Shown here: positions 26,609-34,181 of the stretch, one piece after another
Position numbering within the stretch: position 1 is the stretch's first letter
How the letters are laid out: each line of letters opens with the position of its first letter
Assembly: GCF_011493005.1 (NCBI RefSeq)
Contig: NZ_CP049157.1
Location: 682,001 to 746,000, forward strand
Direction of reading: 5' to 3'
Source of the DNA: Caballeronia sp. SBC1
GTDB taxonomy: Bacteria > Pseudomonadota > Gammaproteobacteria > Burkholderiales > Burkholderiaceae
Length of the DNA: 64,000 nucleotides
Program-made: the position numbers and the translations under genes
The notes under the pieces: generated by a model
What the model was told of the DNA's origin: nothing
Database searches by the model: none
The model's input: only the letters and a program-made list of their open reading frames with translations

Positions 26609-26863
26609 ATGAAAGCCAAGCATAGGAAGACGCTCGAAGCAATATTCAGAAAGCCCACGAACGGCGGTATTGTTTTCGCGGAAATTGAATTACTGGTCAT
26701 CGCGCTTGGCGGTGAGGTACGGGAGGGCTCTGGCTCACGAGTCGCATTCGAGTTGAACGATCGCCGCCGATATCTGCATCGACCGCATCCAGGCAAGGAT
26801 GCGAAGAGGTATCAGGTGGAGGAAGTGCGAGAGTGGTTTATCGAATTGGAGGTGAAGCCGTGA
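26609..26863 (+). CDS. hicA: HicA-type toxin (mRNA interferase)
   Basis: An 84-residue HicA protein, a double-stranded RNA-binding-fold ribonuclease that cleaves mRNA when free of HicB. It belongs to the longer HicA type seen in proteobacteria: 'GGEVREGSGSRVAFELNDRR' then the catalytic-His region 'LHRPHPGKDAKRYQVEEVREWF'. No Shine-Dalgarno is visible before ATG 26609, only the operator palindromes, so translation may be leaderless or weak. That would suit a toxin. Its stop overlaps the GTG of hicB in GTGA. Confidence 0.88.
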   Translation: MKAKHRKTLEAIFRKPTNGGIVFAEIELLVIALGGEVREGSGSRVAFELNDRRRYLHRPHPGKDAKRYQVEEVREWFIELEVKP

Positions 26864-27195
26864 TAAACGCAATGAACTATAAGGGGTATCTTGCGCGAGT
26901 CGAGTTCGATCCGCGCGACAACATTTTCGTCGGACATGTGCTCGGCGTATCGGAGCACATCAGCTTCCACGGTGAGACCGTGCATGAGTTGACCACCGGG
27001 TTTCATGAGGCAGTCGATCACTATCTTGAGGATTGCGCCAAGACAGGTCGCGATCCGCAAAAGCCAGCATCAGGCAAACTCATGTTGCGCATAAGACCGG
27101 AAGTTCACGCTGCGGTAGGCATAGCAGCCGCAGCTGCTGGGAAAAGCATCAGCCAGTGGGCTGACGAAGTATTGGCGCGCGCTTCGCATGCGTAA
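26860..27195 (+). CDS. hicB: HicB-type antitoxin
   Basis: A 111-residue antitoxin. I start at GTG 26860 because a full GGAGG ribosome-binding site lies just upstream within hicA, and GTGA overlaps the toxin stop. ATG 26872 is an alternative. The N-terminal partial RNase H-like domain is 'YLARVEFDPRDNIFVGHVLGV', then 'FHGETVHELTTGFHEAVDHYLEDC'. The C-terminal ribbon-helix-helix ('LMLRIRPEVHAAVGIAAAAAG') binds DNA. It neutralises HicA and, with it, represses the operon. Confidence 0.9.
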   Translation: MINAMNYKGYLARVEFDPRDNIFVGHVLGVSEHISFHGETVHELTTGFHEAVDHYLEDCAKTGRDPQKPASGKLMLRIRPEVHAAVGIAAAAAGKSISQWADEVLARASHA

Positions 27196-27259
27196 TAACC
27201 TCGCTTTTCGGTCATTCGGCGGTCAAAGATACTTCTGTATCGGCTAGGTTGAAAGGCAG

Positions 27260-27290
27260 AACGCCCGACGGCAAGATCGGGCGTTTCGTC
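27260..27290 (+). terminator. Rho-independent-type terminator of hicAB
   Basis: AACGCCCGA (27260-27268) pairs perfectly with TCGGGCGTT (27277-27285) around an 8-base loop and runs into TCGTCTT. It lies 65 bp after the hicB stop. Confidence 0.75.
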
Positions 27291-27370
27291 TTCCCATCTG
27301 ACAGAAGCTGCGTGCTGCCGCTTCCCGTGCTGCCAGGATACGTTGCGTATCGAACTAACAAAGCTCTCCA

Positions 27371-27910
27371 TTAATCTCGCGCCGGAACCGCCGCGAACAC
27401 CGTCCGATAATAAGCACGACCTTCCCGCATGTGCGATTCAAATGCGAACCCACGGCTCAGCATGTCGTTCATATCGGCGCGGGTGATTTTCATCACGTAG
27501 CTATGCTCAGTCGTGACCAACCGGCAGTTCCCCGAGGCCTCCGCCGCACTGAACCACTTGCCCGCGTCGGCATGACCGGCCGGGTAGGTATGGTCATCGT
27601 GTTCCACTTGCCAGCGGCCATCGAGCAGGATCCAGAAGTCATCGCGCGTATCCGCCGCCGAACAATCCGCGACTACCGTTCCCGCCTGCGCTTCCCACTC
27701 GCGTGAATGACTGATGGTCCAGCGCAACTGCTCTGTATCAAGCTTCGTAAAAAACGGCGTCTTCCTAAGCAGATACAAATAAGTAGTCGATGCTTTCATG
27801 GTCTTGCCCTCCTGCTGCGCGTAGCCCTGCTGACCGCACGCAGCGGCCAGCATGAAAAGGCCGAGCCAGGCGCCGCGACCGATACGCCCGGCCGTTGTCA
27901 CCCTTGTCAT
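27371..27910 (-). CDS. Exported cyclic-nucleotide-binding-fold-like protein
   Basis: A 179-residue protein with an export signal (basic N-terminus, 'AWLGLFMLAAAC', then a possible lipobox Cys or signal-peptidase I site near GYAQ). The mature part reads like a cNMP-binding/cupin beta roll: 'LRKTPFFTKLDTEQLRWTI', 'EAQAGTVVADC', 'DDFWILLDGRWQVEHDD', 'ADAGKWFSA'. The canonical phosphate-binding cassette (GE-RA) is not present, so it probably does not bind cAMP. Its ATG overlaps the stop of the upstream SDR-like gene by four bases. Function unknown; fold assignment is by pattern only. Confidence 0.65.
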   Translation of the reverse strand: MTRVTTAGRIGRGAWLGLFMLAAACGQQGYAQQEGKTMKASTTYLYLLRKTPFFTKLDTEQLRWTISHSREWEAQAGTVVADCSAADTRDDFWILLDGRWQVEHDDHTYPAGHADAGKWFSAAEASGNCRLVTTEHSYVMKITRADMNDMLSRGFAFESHMREGRAYYRTVFAAVPARD

Positions 27911-28413
27911 CGCGATACCTTCGCTTCAAGCAGATCGCCCATGCCAATGCGCTTCGCAAATTCAATCCGCACTCGCTCGGACACCTCCAGCACCTGCGCC
28001 GCGCCATCACCGACAAAATCGATCACCGAGCGCATCGGCCGTGTGCCCTTCGCAAGCCCTACGATGCGCACGACTTCATCCGCAACCGCCTTGGGATCGG
28101 CGTCCGCCGGTGTCAGTGCGGTCAGGCGCTCGCCGATCTGATCCATCACGCCGTCGTATCGGGCATAGGCTGCGGCCCTTGCCGAGTCCGCTGGTTTGCC
28201 CGCGCTCGGGAAGTGGTCCGTGCCGCTGGTAAATGCGCCGGGCACGACAATCGATGTCTCCACGCCAAAGCGCGCCAGTTCATAAGCTAGCGTGACGGCA
28301 AGCGAATCCATCGCCGCTTTGGCCGCGCCGTAAGGGCCCATGAACGGGGGGAAACCACCCTTCGACTTGCCGATACCCGTGCCTGCGCCCGTTACCAAAA
28401 TGACTGATTTCAT
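27907..28413 (-). pseudogene. Short-chain dehydrogenase with a large in-frame internal deletion
   Basis: The 168-residue product starts like an SDR ('SVILVTGAGTGIGK', the NAD(P)-binding Gly-rich loop) and jumps at once to 'GGFPPFMGPYGAAKAAMD', which belongs near residue 150 of the intact family. About 120-130 residues are missing, including the NNAG motif and the catalytic Ser strand. The Tyr-x-x-x-Lys pair is kept (YGAAK), and the C-terminal half is complete. The frame and start signal (GGAG before ATG) are intact, so a truncated protein could still be made, but it cannot form a normal Rossmann fold. It is coupled by ATGA to the exported protein gene. Confidence 0.75.
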
Positions 28414-28457
28414 GATGATTCTCCGAAACGTTTAGCTAAGCTAATGTTTTCGATCTA

Positions 28458-29201
28458 TTAAGCGACACCACCATTGGCACGCAGGATCTGGCCGTTGACC
28501 CAGCCCGCATCCGGACCGGCGAGGAACGACACGATGGATGCGATATCTTCGGGCTGGCCAAGGCGTTGCAGCGGCGGCATCTTGGCGAAGGTCTGGATCT
28601 GTTCTTCGGTCTTGCCATCGAGGAAAAGCGAAGTCGCGATCGGACCTGGAGCAACGGCGTTTACCGTGATGTTGCGGCCGCGCAGTTCCTTCGCGAACAC
28701 ATGCGTGAACGCTTCAACGGCCGCTTTCGTCGCGTTGTAGACGGCGTAGCCGGGCATGTTCAAAGCGAGCGTCGTGCTCGAGAAATTGATGATGCGGCCA
28801 CCGTTGTTCATCCGCGCCGCCGCTTCGCGCAGCGTGTTGAAAGTGCCGCGCACGTTGATGCCGAAGGTCTGGTCGTAAAGCGCGTCCGAGGTATCCGCCA
28901 GCGGGACCGTCTTCAGCACGCCGGCGTTATTCACCAGCACGTCGATCTTGCCGAGTTGCTGCTCGGTCGCGTCAAACATGGCGCGGACTTCGTCGGCGTT
29001 CGCTACATCGGCCTTGATCGCGATGGCTTTCGCGCCCTGCGCAGCGAGTTCAGCGACGAGCGCATCGGCTTCCTTCGAACTCGATGCATAGTTGATGACT
29101 ACCGCAAAACCGTCGTTGGCGAGACGCCGCGCCACTGCTGCGCCAATACCGCGCGATGCACCCGTGACAATGGCTACCTGGCTGTTCTTGACTGTGTTCA
29201 T
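28458..29201 (-). CDS. SDR-family NAD(P)-dependent oxidoreductase
   Basis: A 247-residue classical short-chain dehydrogenase. The cofactor loop is TGASRGIG at 13-20, NNAG at 91-94, catalytic Ser near 141, and Y155-x3-K159. It is closest in look to 3-oxoacyl-ACP-reductase-like SDRs with broad substrates. AGGAG lies seven bases before the ATG that gives MNTVKNSQVA. A 16-codon longer frame is not needed. It is divergent from a LysR gene and followed by the deleted SDR and the exported protein, all on one strand, so the three may form one transcript under that LysR protein. Confidence 0.92.
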   Translation of the reverse strand: MNTVKNSQVAIVTGASRGIGAAVARRLANDGFAVVINYASSSKEADALVAELAAQGAKAIAIKADVANADEVRAMFDATEQQLGKIDVLVNNAGVLKTVPLADTSDALYDQTFGINVRGTFNTLREAAARMNNGGRIINFSSTTLALNMPGYAVYNATKAAVEAFTHVFAKELRGRNITVNAVAPGPIATSLFLDGKTEEQIQTFAKMPPLQRLGQPEDIASIVSFLAGPDAGWVNGQILRANGGVA

Positions 29202-29231
29202 GATTCGCTCCTTTGGGGTGGTGAGTGCGTG

Positions 29232-29292
29232 GAATGAAGTATTGATCATTCACATCGATTGATAATTACTCTTGATTTGGTAATATCATTCC
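29232..29292. promoter_or_regulatory. Dyads in the SDR/LysR divergent promoter region
   Basis: GAATGA (29232-29237) pairs with TCATTC (29246-29251) over an 8-bp spacer. The outer GGAATGA (29231-29237) also pairs with TCATTCC (29286-29292). TTGAT occurs three times in between. This looks like a LysR binding region between the two divergent starts. Confidence 0.45.
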
Positions 29293-29326
29293 ATTTACTT
29301 TAACAATCACCGCTCGCGAGTTGCCC

Positions 29327-30223
29327 ATGGACCGGTTTCAGGAAATGCAGGTGTTTATCCGTATCGCCGAGCGCAGCAGCTTCACGCATGCCGCCGACGA
29401 CCTGCAGATACCGCGCGCCACGGTCACGAATCTGCTCAAGCGCATGGAGGAGCGGCTGGGGACGCGGCTGCTCGAGCGCACCACGCGCACAGTGCGGCTC
29501 ACACACGACGGCGAGGCGTTCTACCGGCGCTGCGTACGGCTGGTCGCGGACATGGAGGAAGCGGAGGGATCGTTCCGCAACGTCGCGCCGAAGGGCCTGC
29601 TGCGCGTGAATTTGCAGGGCACGCTTGCCCGGCATTTCGTGGTGCCGGCGCTGCCTGAGTTCATCGCGCAGTATCCCGATATTGAATTGCAGATTGGCGA
29701 GGACGACCGGCTGGTCGATCTGGTGCGCGAGGGGATCGACTGCGTGCTGCGGGCGGGAACGCTGCAGGATTCGTCGATGGTCGGACGCCGCGTCGCGCTG
29801 ATGGAGCAGGTCACGGTGGCGAGCCCCGCCTATCTGGAACAGTTCGGGGAGCCGGAAACGCTCGAGGCGCTGAGTGCGCACCGGGCGGTGAATTACCTCT
29901 CGAGCGGATCGGGGCGGCTTTTGCCGATGGAATTCACCGTCGACGGCCGCGCGGTCGAGATCCAGCTTGCCGCGGTGGTATCGGTCACTGGCGCGGATTT
30001 GTACACAGGGTCCGCGGTGGCGGGATTGGGGCTCGTGCAGGTGCCGCGATATCGGGTGATGGGGGAATTATCGGAGGGGACACTAAAGGTCGTGCTTGAT
30101 GCGTTTCCGCCGCCTCCTATGCCGGTTTCGGTTTTGTATCCACAGAACCGGCAGTTATCGGCGAGAGTCAGGGTCTTCGCTCAATGGCTCCGGGAGATAT
30201 TTGAAGCAGCGGGAAGGGTTTGA
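29327..30223 (+). CDS. LysR-family transcriptional regulator
   Basis: A 298-residue LysR regulator from ATG 29327 (MDRFQEMQVFIRIAERS); a TTG six bases earlier is less likely. The helix-turn-helix is at about 15-60 ('SFTHAADDLQIPRATVTNLLKRMEERLGTRLL'). The effector domain is of the DmlR/PtxR-like type, common for regulators next to SDR genes. It is divergent from the SDR gene across 125 bp with dyads. Its last 43 bp overlap the end of the converging sterol-desaturase-like gene. Confidence 0.9.
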   Translation: MDRFQEMQVFIRIAERSSFTHAADDLQIPRATVTNLLKRMEERLGTRLLERTTRTVRLTHDGEAFYRRCVRLVADMEEAEGSFRNVAPKGLLRVNLQGTLARHFVVPALPEFIAQYPDIELQIGEDDRLVDLVREGIDCVLRAGTLQDSSMVGRRVALMEQVTVASPAYLEQFGEPETLEALSAHRAVNYLSSGSGRLLPMEFTVDGRAVEIQLAAVVSVTGADLYTGSAVAGLGLVQVPRYRVMGELSEGTLKVVLDAFPPPPMPVSVLYPQNRQLSARVRVFAQWLREIFEAAGRV

Positions 30224-31134
30224 TTTTGGCGTGCCATTTCCATTTCGCAGGAAGCGAACGAGCGCCGTAGATCTTCGGTAGTTTCCCCTTTGTTATCCGG
30301 CCGCCAGCCGGGCGGCTTGATCACATAGCCACACGCCTCGCGTATTGAGCGCGCTGTTATCACGTCGCGCCACAACGCACGCCAGTGTGCGAACTCGATA
30401 GTCAGCAAGTTATAGGTCGTCATGGGCCGCACCAGCCCGAAGCGACACGGCACGCTGCGCCTTTCTGCAATATAGGTACCAAATAAACGGTCGAACACAA
30501 TCAGCACGCCGCCATAGTTTCCATCAAGGTATTCGATGTTGGAGGCGTGATGCACGCGGTGCGAGGAAGGCGTGTTGAGAATCCATTCCAGCGGACCCAG
30601 GCGTGGAATCCAGGCTGCGTGCAGCCAGAACTGGTAAAGCAGGTTAAGCGAAAGCAACGTCAGCACAATCCGAGGCGGCATGCCGAATAACGGTGCGAGC
30701 ACGAAGAACAGTGTGGAACCGGTAAGACGGGCAGTCCAGCCGGTACGGTACGCGGCGGAAAGGTTGAGTTGATTCGGTGAATGGTGGACGGCATGGGTGC
30801 ACCAGAACCAGCGCGTCCGATGTGCGGCACGGTGGTACCAGTAATAGCAGAACTCCTGACCAATGAAGCACGCGAGCCAGCCGCTCCAATGGTTCATCGG
30901 CAAGGTCCAAAGCCTGTGCCGCCAGAACCAGCTCATTGCGTCGCTCCAGAACGCAAGCGGCAGCAACCAGTGCAATGGATACTCGCGAACGAGGAGATCG
31001 ACCACGGACACGGTGGCCGCCTTCCAGTCATAGCCACGCCAGCCGGATCGGAGAGAAAGCACCAGAGCCTCGGCGAATGAGGATGCGAGGATCAGGATGA
31101 CAGAGTATTTGAGTATCGTGAGCAAGATAGCCAT
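30181..31134 (-). CDS. Sterol desaturase / fatty acid hydroxylase family membrane protein
   Basis: A membrane di-iron enzyme of about 317 residues from the ATG giving MAILLTILKYSVIL; a longer frame adds 21 polar residues. Several hydrophobic segments alternate with the histidine clusters that bind the iron pair: 'YHRAAHR' (HxxxH), 'HAVHHSP' (HxxHH) and 'HRVHHASN'. Members hydroxylate or desaturate sterols, hopanoid-like lipids, fatty acids or carotenoids, using O2. 'WILNTPSSHRVHHASNIEYLDGNYGG' is typical of the bacterial subfamily with unknown substrates. It converges with and overlaps the LysR gene by 43 bp. Confidence 0.88.
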   Translation of the reverse strand: MAILLTILKYSVILILASSFAEALVLSLRSGWRGYDWKAATVSVVDLLVREYPLHWLLPLAFWSDAMSWFWRHRLWTLPMNHWSGWLACFIGQEFCYYWYHRAAHRTRWFWCTHAVHHSPNQLNLSAAYRTGWTARLTGSTLFFVLAPLFGMPPRIVLTLLSLNLLYQFWLHAAWIPRLGPLEWILNTPSSHRVHHASNIEYLDGNYGGVLIVFDRLFGTYIAERRSVPCRFGLVRPMTTYNLLTIEFAHWRALWRDVITARSIREACGYVIKPPGWRPDNKGETTEDLRRSFASCEMEMARQNQTLPAASNISRSH

Positions 31135-31243
31135 GACCGGATCATCAACAGGGCGATGACAGTCAGCGTAGTTCGACGCAGCTTGTACGGCAATCAACTT
31201 GGGACGAGTCGGGTCTGTGCAGGGGCGGATCGGACAATTTGCG

Positions 31244-31948
31244 CTATTGCCGGAGGCGTTGCATCAATGACTCGCGATGCTGCCGGCTGCAGGGCACCTC
31301 GACGCCGCTGCGCAGAATTATTGTGGCATCGCCTTTCGCCCGCGGCCGCACAGCGAGCACAGCGGCCAGCGCCACCGCAGCGCTGCGGTGCGTGCGGACG
31401 AACGCCGGGTCAAGGTCATTGAGCAACGCGGCCAGCGTGCGGCGCATGAGCAGGCTCCTTCCGGGAAGATGGACGTTGACGTAGTTGTCCGCGGCCTCCA
31501 GCCATTCAATGTCCTCGCAGCGCACAACATGCATTTGCCCGCGGTCGGCGATCATCAGATGGGCCGGCACGCCGATGCTCGGGCGTGCCGCGCCACGGAC
31601 CGCCCCTCGCAACCGCTGGACGGCGCGCTCCAGGCGCTCCGGCTCGACCGGTTTCAGCAAGTAGTCGGCTGCATGGGTATCGAATGCGCGCAACGCATAC
31701 TGGTCGAACGCGGTCACGAATACCAGCGCCGGAGCGTCGTCCGGCAGCGACGCGGCTACGTCGAAGCCGTCGACCCCGGGCATCTGTACGTCGAGGAAGA
31801 TTACGTCCGGCCGTAGCTGCATAGCCAGCGTCAGCGCCATCGTGCCGTCGGAGGCTTCTCCGATCACGTCGACATCGGGAAACGCGCGAAGCATACGCAG
31901 CAGCTTGCTGCGAGCCAGTGCCTCGTCGTCGACAATCAGTGCGCGCAT
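31244..31948 (-). CDS. LytTR-family response regulator
   Basis: A 234-residue regulator with an N-terminal receiver (acidic pocket 'VDDEALAR', phospho-acceptor D53 in 'VIFLDVQMPG', 'VFVTAFDQYALRAF' near the signalling Thr) and a C-terminal LytTR DNA-binding domain (about 135-230, 'VRCEDIEWLEAADNYVNVHL', 'RTHRSAAVAL'). Such regulators bind paired 9-bp direct repeats. Its start overlaps the kinase gene stop by 13 bp. The target genes are not evident here. Confidence 0.93.
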   Translation of the reverse strand: MRALIVDDEALARSKLLRMLRAFPDVDVIGEASDGTMALTLAMQLRPDVIFLDVQMPGVDGFDVAASLPDDAPALVFVTAFDQYALRAFDTHAADYLLKPVEPERLERAVQRLRGAVRGAARPSIGVPAHLMIADRGQMHVVRCEDIEWLEAADNYVNVHLPGRSLLMRRTLAALLNDLDPAFVRTHRSAAVALAAVLAVRPRAKGDATIILRSGVEVPCSRQHRESLMQRLRQ

Positions 31949-33018
31949 GGCAGGTTCATCCCGGCGATCAGGCCGCCGCCAGGTCGCAGTCGTAATTCGA
32001 GACTCGCCTGCGTACCGTACAACGATTGCAGACGATCCTCAAGGTTGCCGAGACCCACGCCGCGTTTGTCGGGAAGGTCGTGCAAATCCCCATTGTCCTC
32101 AACCTCAATCTGCAACTGGCCTGCGCTGCACTCTATGCGGACCACGATATGCGTAAGCGCTTTGCGCCGCTCGACCACGTGGCGAAAGCAATTCTCCAGG
32201 AGAGGCTGCAGTCCGAGCGTGGGGACACGGCAAGCCTGTGCACCGGCATCGACTTCCCACGAAATTCTGACGCGGTCGGAAAAACGCTGGACCATGATGT
32301 CTGCGTAGGCGTGAAGCAGCGTCAGTTCGTCGGCCAGTGACTGTTCGGGACGCTGACTCGCGTCGGTGGCTGCGCGCAACAATGTCGCCAGGCGGTTGAG
32401 CAGCTTGTCGGCCACATCGGGATTACTGTGGATCAGCGATGAAATGGTGTTCAGCGCATTGAACAGAAAGTGCGGCTGCAGTTGCTGGGTCAACTGGGCA
32501 AGTTGTGCCTGTCGCGCCAGGTTCGACTGCTGGGCGGAGCGCAGCCGCTCGGAAACCCACGCCCCGTAGGACCGCAGGCCGAAATGGATACCCGCGAACA
32601 ACGCATAGAAGAGTACGAATTTGGTCGATTCGTAGGCCATCACTTCGAGCCACGGCTCATGCCGATACCTGACGCCGGCGAGTGCATAGATACCGATGCG
32701 CAACGCGTACATTGCCGTCACGTAAGCGACCAGTCCCAGCGGCATCCACGCCCCAAGGCGCAGAAACCATTGCAGGGGATGGTTGAGAAGACTGTCGAAT
32801 TGGTTTGCGCGCTTTATTTGCACCACAACCAGCACCGTGGCTACAAGAGCGGCCGTGCCATAGTCGACGAACGGCTGCCATAAACGGTGTCCGCCATCGC
32901 GCAGATACTCCTGCACACCCACGACCAACATGAGCAGCAAGAATGCGGCCCACGGCCACACCAGACGCCGCCACAGGCTGATTGGTTTGATTTCGCCAAC
33001 TAGAAAGCTAGTGTTCAT
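31936..33018 (-). CDS. LytS/AlgZ-type sensor histidine kinase
   Basis: A 360-residue membrane kinase. Four to five membrane segments occupy residues 20-150. The His_kinase domain carries the phosphorylated H183 in 'QQLQPHFLFNALNTISSLIH', and the ATPase part has an N box ('LQPLLENCFRHVVE') and G box ('DKRGVGLGNLEDRLQ'). This is the HPK8 group that pairs with LytTR regulators. No separate sensory domain is present, so the membrane part likely senses a small or lipidic cue. It is the first gene of the pair. Confidence 0.93.
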   Translation of the reverse strand: MNTSFLVGEIKPISLWRRLVWPWAAFLLLMLVVGVQEYLRDGGHRLWQPFVDYGTAALVATVLVVVQIKRANQFDSLLNHPLQWFLRLGAWMPLGLVAYVTAMYALRIGIYALAGVRYRHEPWLEVMAYESTKFVLFYALFAGIHFGLRSYGAWVSERLRSAQQSNLARQAQLAQLTQQLQPHFLFNALNTISSLIHSNPDVADKLLNRLATLLRAATDASQRPEQSLADELTLLHAYADIMVQRFSDRVRISWEVDAGAQACRVPTLGLQPLLENCFRHVVERRKALTHIVVRIECSAGQLQIEVEDNGDLHDLPDKRGVGLGNLEDRLQSLYGTQASLELRLRPGGGLIAGMNLPCAH

Positions 33019-33622
33019 TTACCCGGCTCATTCACGCTCGTCCCCGGCGCAAGTTTCGCGTCCACGCACCACATTTCGACGCTGCTTAAAAGCGGCTTTA
33101 TTCTCACCCAACTTCGGCGAGCACTGACTATGGTAGTCGCAAAAACTTGTCGTGGTCCAGGATGGCTATGCCCTTCCCGTGTGAGTCACGCGAGGACGAA
33201 GTGCAGAAACCGGCCCCGAATGAGTCATTCGATCAGGACCCGCCATGACGATTCATTCCCGGTCAATTTATATCTACAGGATATCTAACTATTAGCGAAA
33301 AGGCGATATTTCAACAGAATCCATGTCGCGACGGGATCGCCCTCGCCCCTTTGCTGTCAGGCAAGACTGCCTGCGGGCGTGACCTCATGGCGGTCAATTC
33401 AACTGGCTAAATCAGGTTCGGAAGGACGCGCGCGAACCCATCCACCAACCCGCCCCGCAAGAAAACGATCGCCTTTTAAAGTTTTGTTCGCCGCCGCGTA
33501 CTCAGGTGTTGTCCCGGTTACGAACCGCCAGTTTGTGGTGTGACAATCAAGCCGTGACTCACCATGCCATGGTGCCGTTACCCTACACATCAATCGCCGG
33601 CTCAACCAAAATGGAACAGAAC
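33019..33622. other. 604-bp gap with the promoter regions of the LytTR pair and the cupin gene
   Basis: The two flanking operons diverge here. The only frames are short and lack resemblance to known proteins. An AT-rich stretch (33255-33320) may be promoter sequence. I see no clear dyad or RNA gene. Confidence 0.45.
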
Positions 33623-34087
33623 ATGCATCGCCACATTTATCTCGCGGCTATTCCCGTTGCCTTTGTTGCCGGCCTGTTTGTGTCTCACCTAAGCACGCCG
33701 GCTCGAGCTCAGACGCCAGATGTCAAGCTCACGGCGCAAATCATAGACCTGATGGCAATGACCGATGCCGATATTGGCGCACAGGTTCCAAACATGGGAA
33801 CCTTACGTTCAAAGGGCCTGGTAGTGACGTCGAACGGAACCGTTGCGGTCCAGACGGGCAACGTGCCAAAGCATACTCATAGGGGCTCCGACGAAATCCA
33901 GTATGTGATCTCGGGAAGCGGCACTTTCTGGCTGGGAAACGAGCAGCGCCCGATTCATCCCGGAGACCTGATCATTATCCCAAAGGGGACGATACATGCC
34001 GGGTCCGAGCCGACCAGTGGAGAGTTCAAGGTTCTCTCGATCAAATTGCCGCCACAAGCTCCGGGCGACATGCAAATGGTGCCGTGA
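33623..34087 (+). CDS. Exported single-domain cupin protein
   Basis: A 154-residue periplasmic cupin. The start is ATG 33623 (MHRHIYLAAIPVAF) with GGAA upstream; ATG 33611 is also possible. A signal peptide ends at 'TPARA-Q'. The cupin metal site is visible as 'KHTHRGSDEIQYVISGSG' (H-x-H...E) and 'HPGDLIIIPKGTIHAG' (second motif with His). The function of such secreted cupins is mostly unknown; they may be isomerases, dioxygenases or binding proteins. It stands between the LytTR pair and the metal-efflux genes without an obvious partner. Confidence 0.82.
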   Translation: MHRHIYLAAIPVAFVAGLFVSHLSTPARAQTPDVKLTAQIIDLMAMTDADIGAQVPNMGTLRSKGLVVTSNGTVAVQTGNVPKHTHRGSDEIQYVISGSGTFWLGNEQRPIHPGDLIIIPKGTIHAGSEPTSGEFKVLSIKLPPQAPGDMQMVP

Positions 34088-34181
34088 GACGCAATGCAGA
34101 TCCGGGACCTGGCTACGGTTCTTGCGAACTGACGCGGTTTCTCCCGCACATGTCGATGCACGTTGACTTGACTGCCATGGC

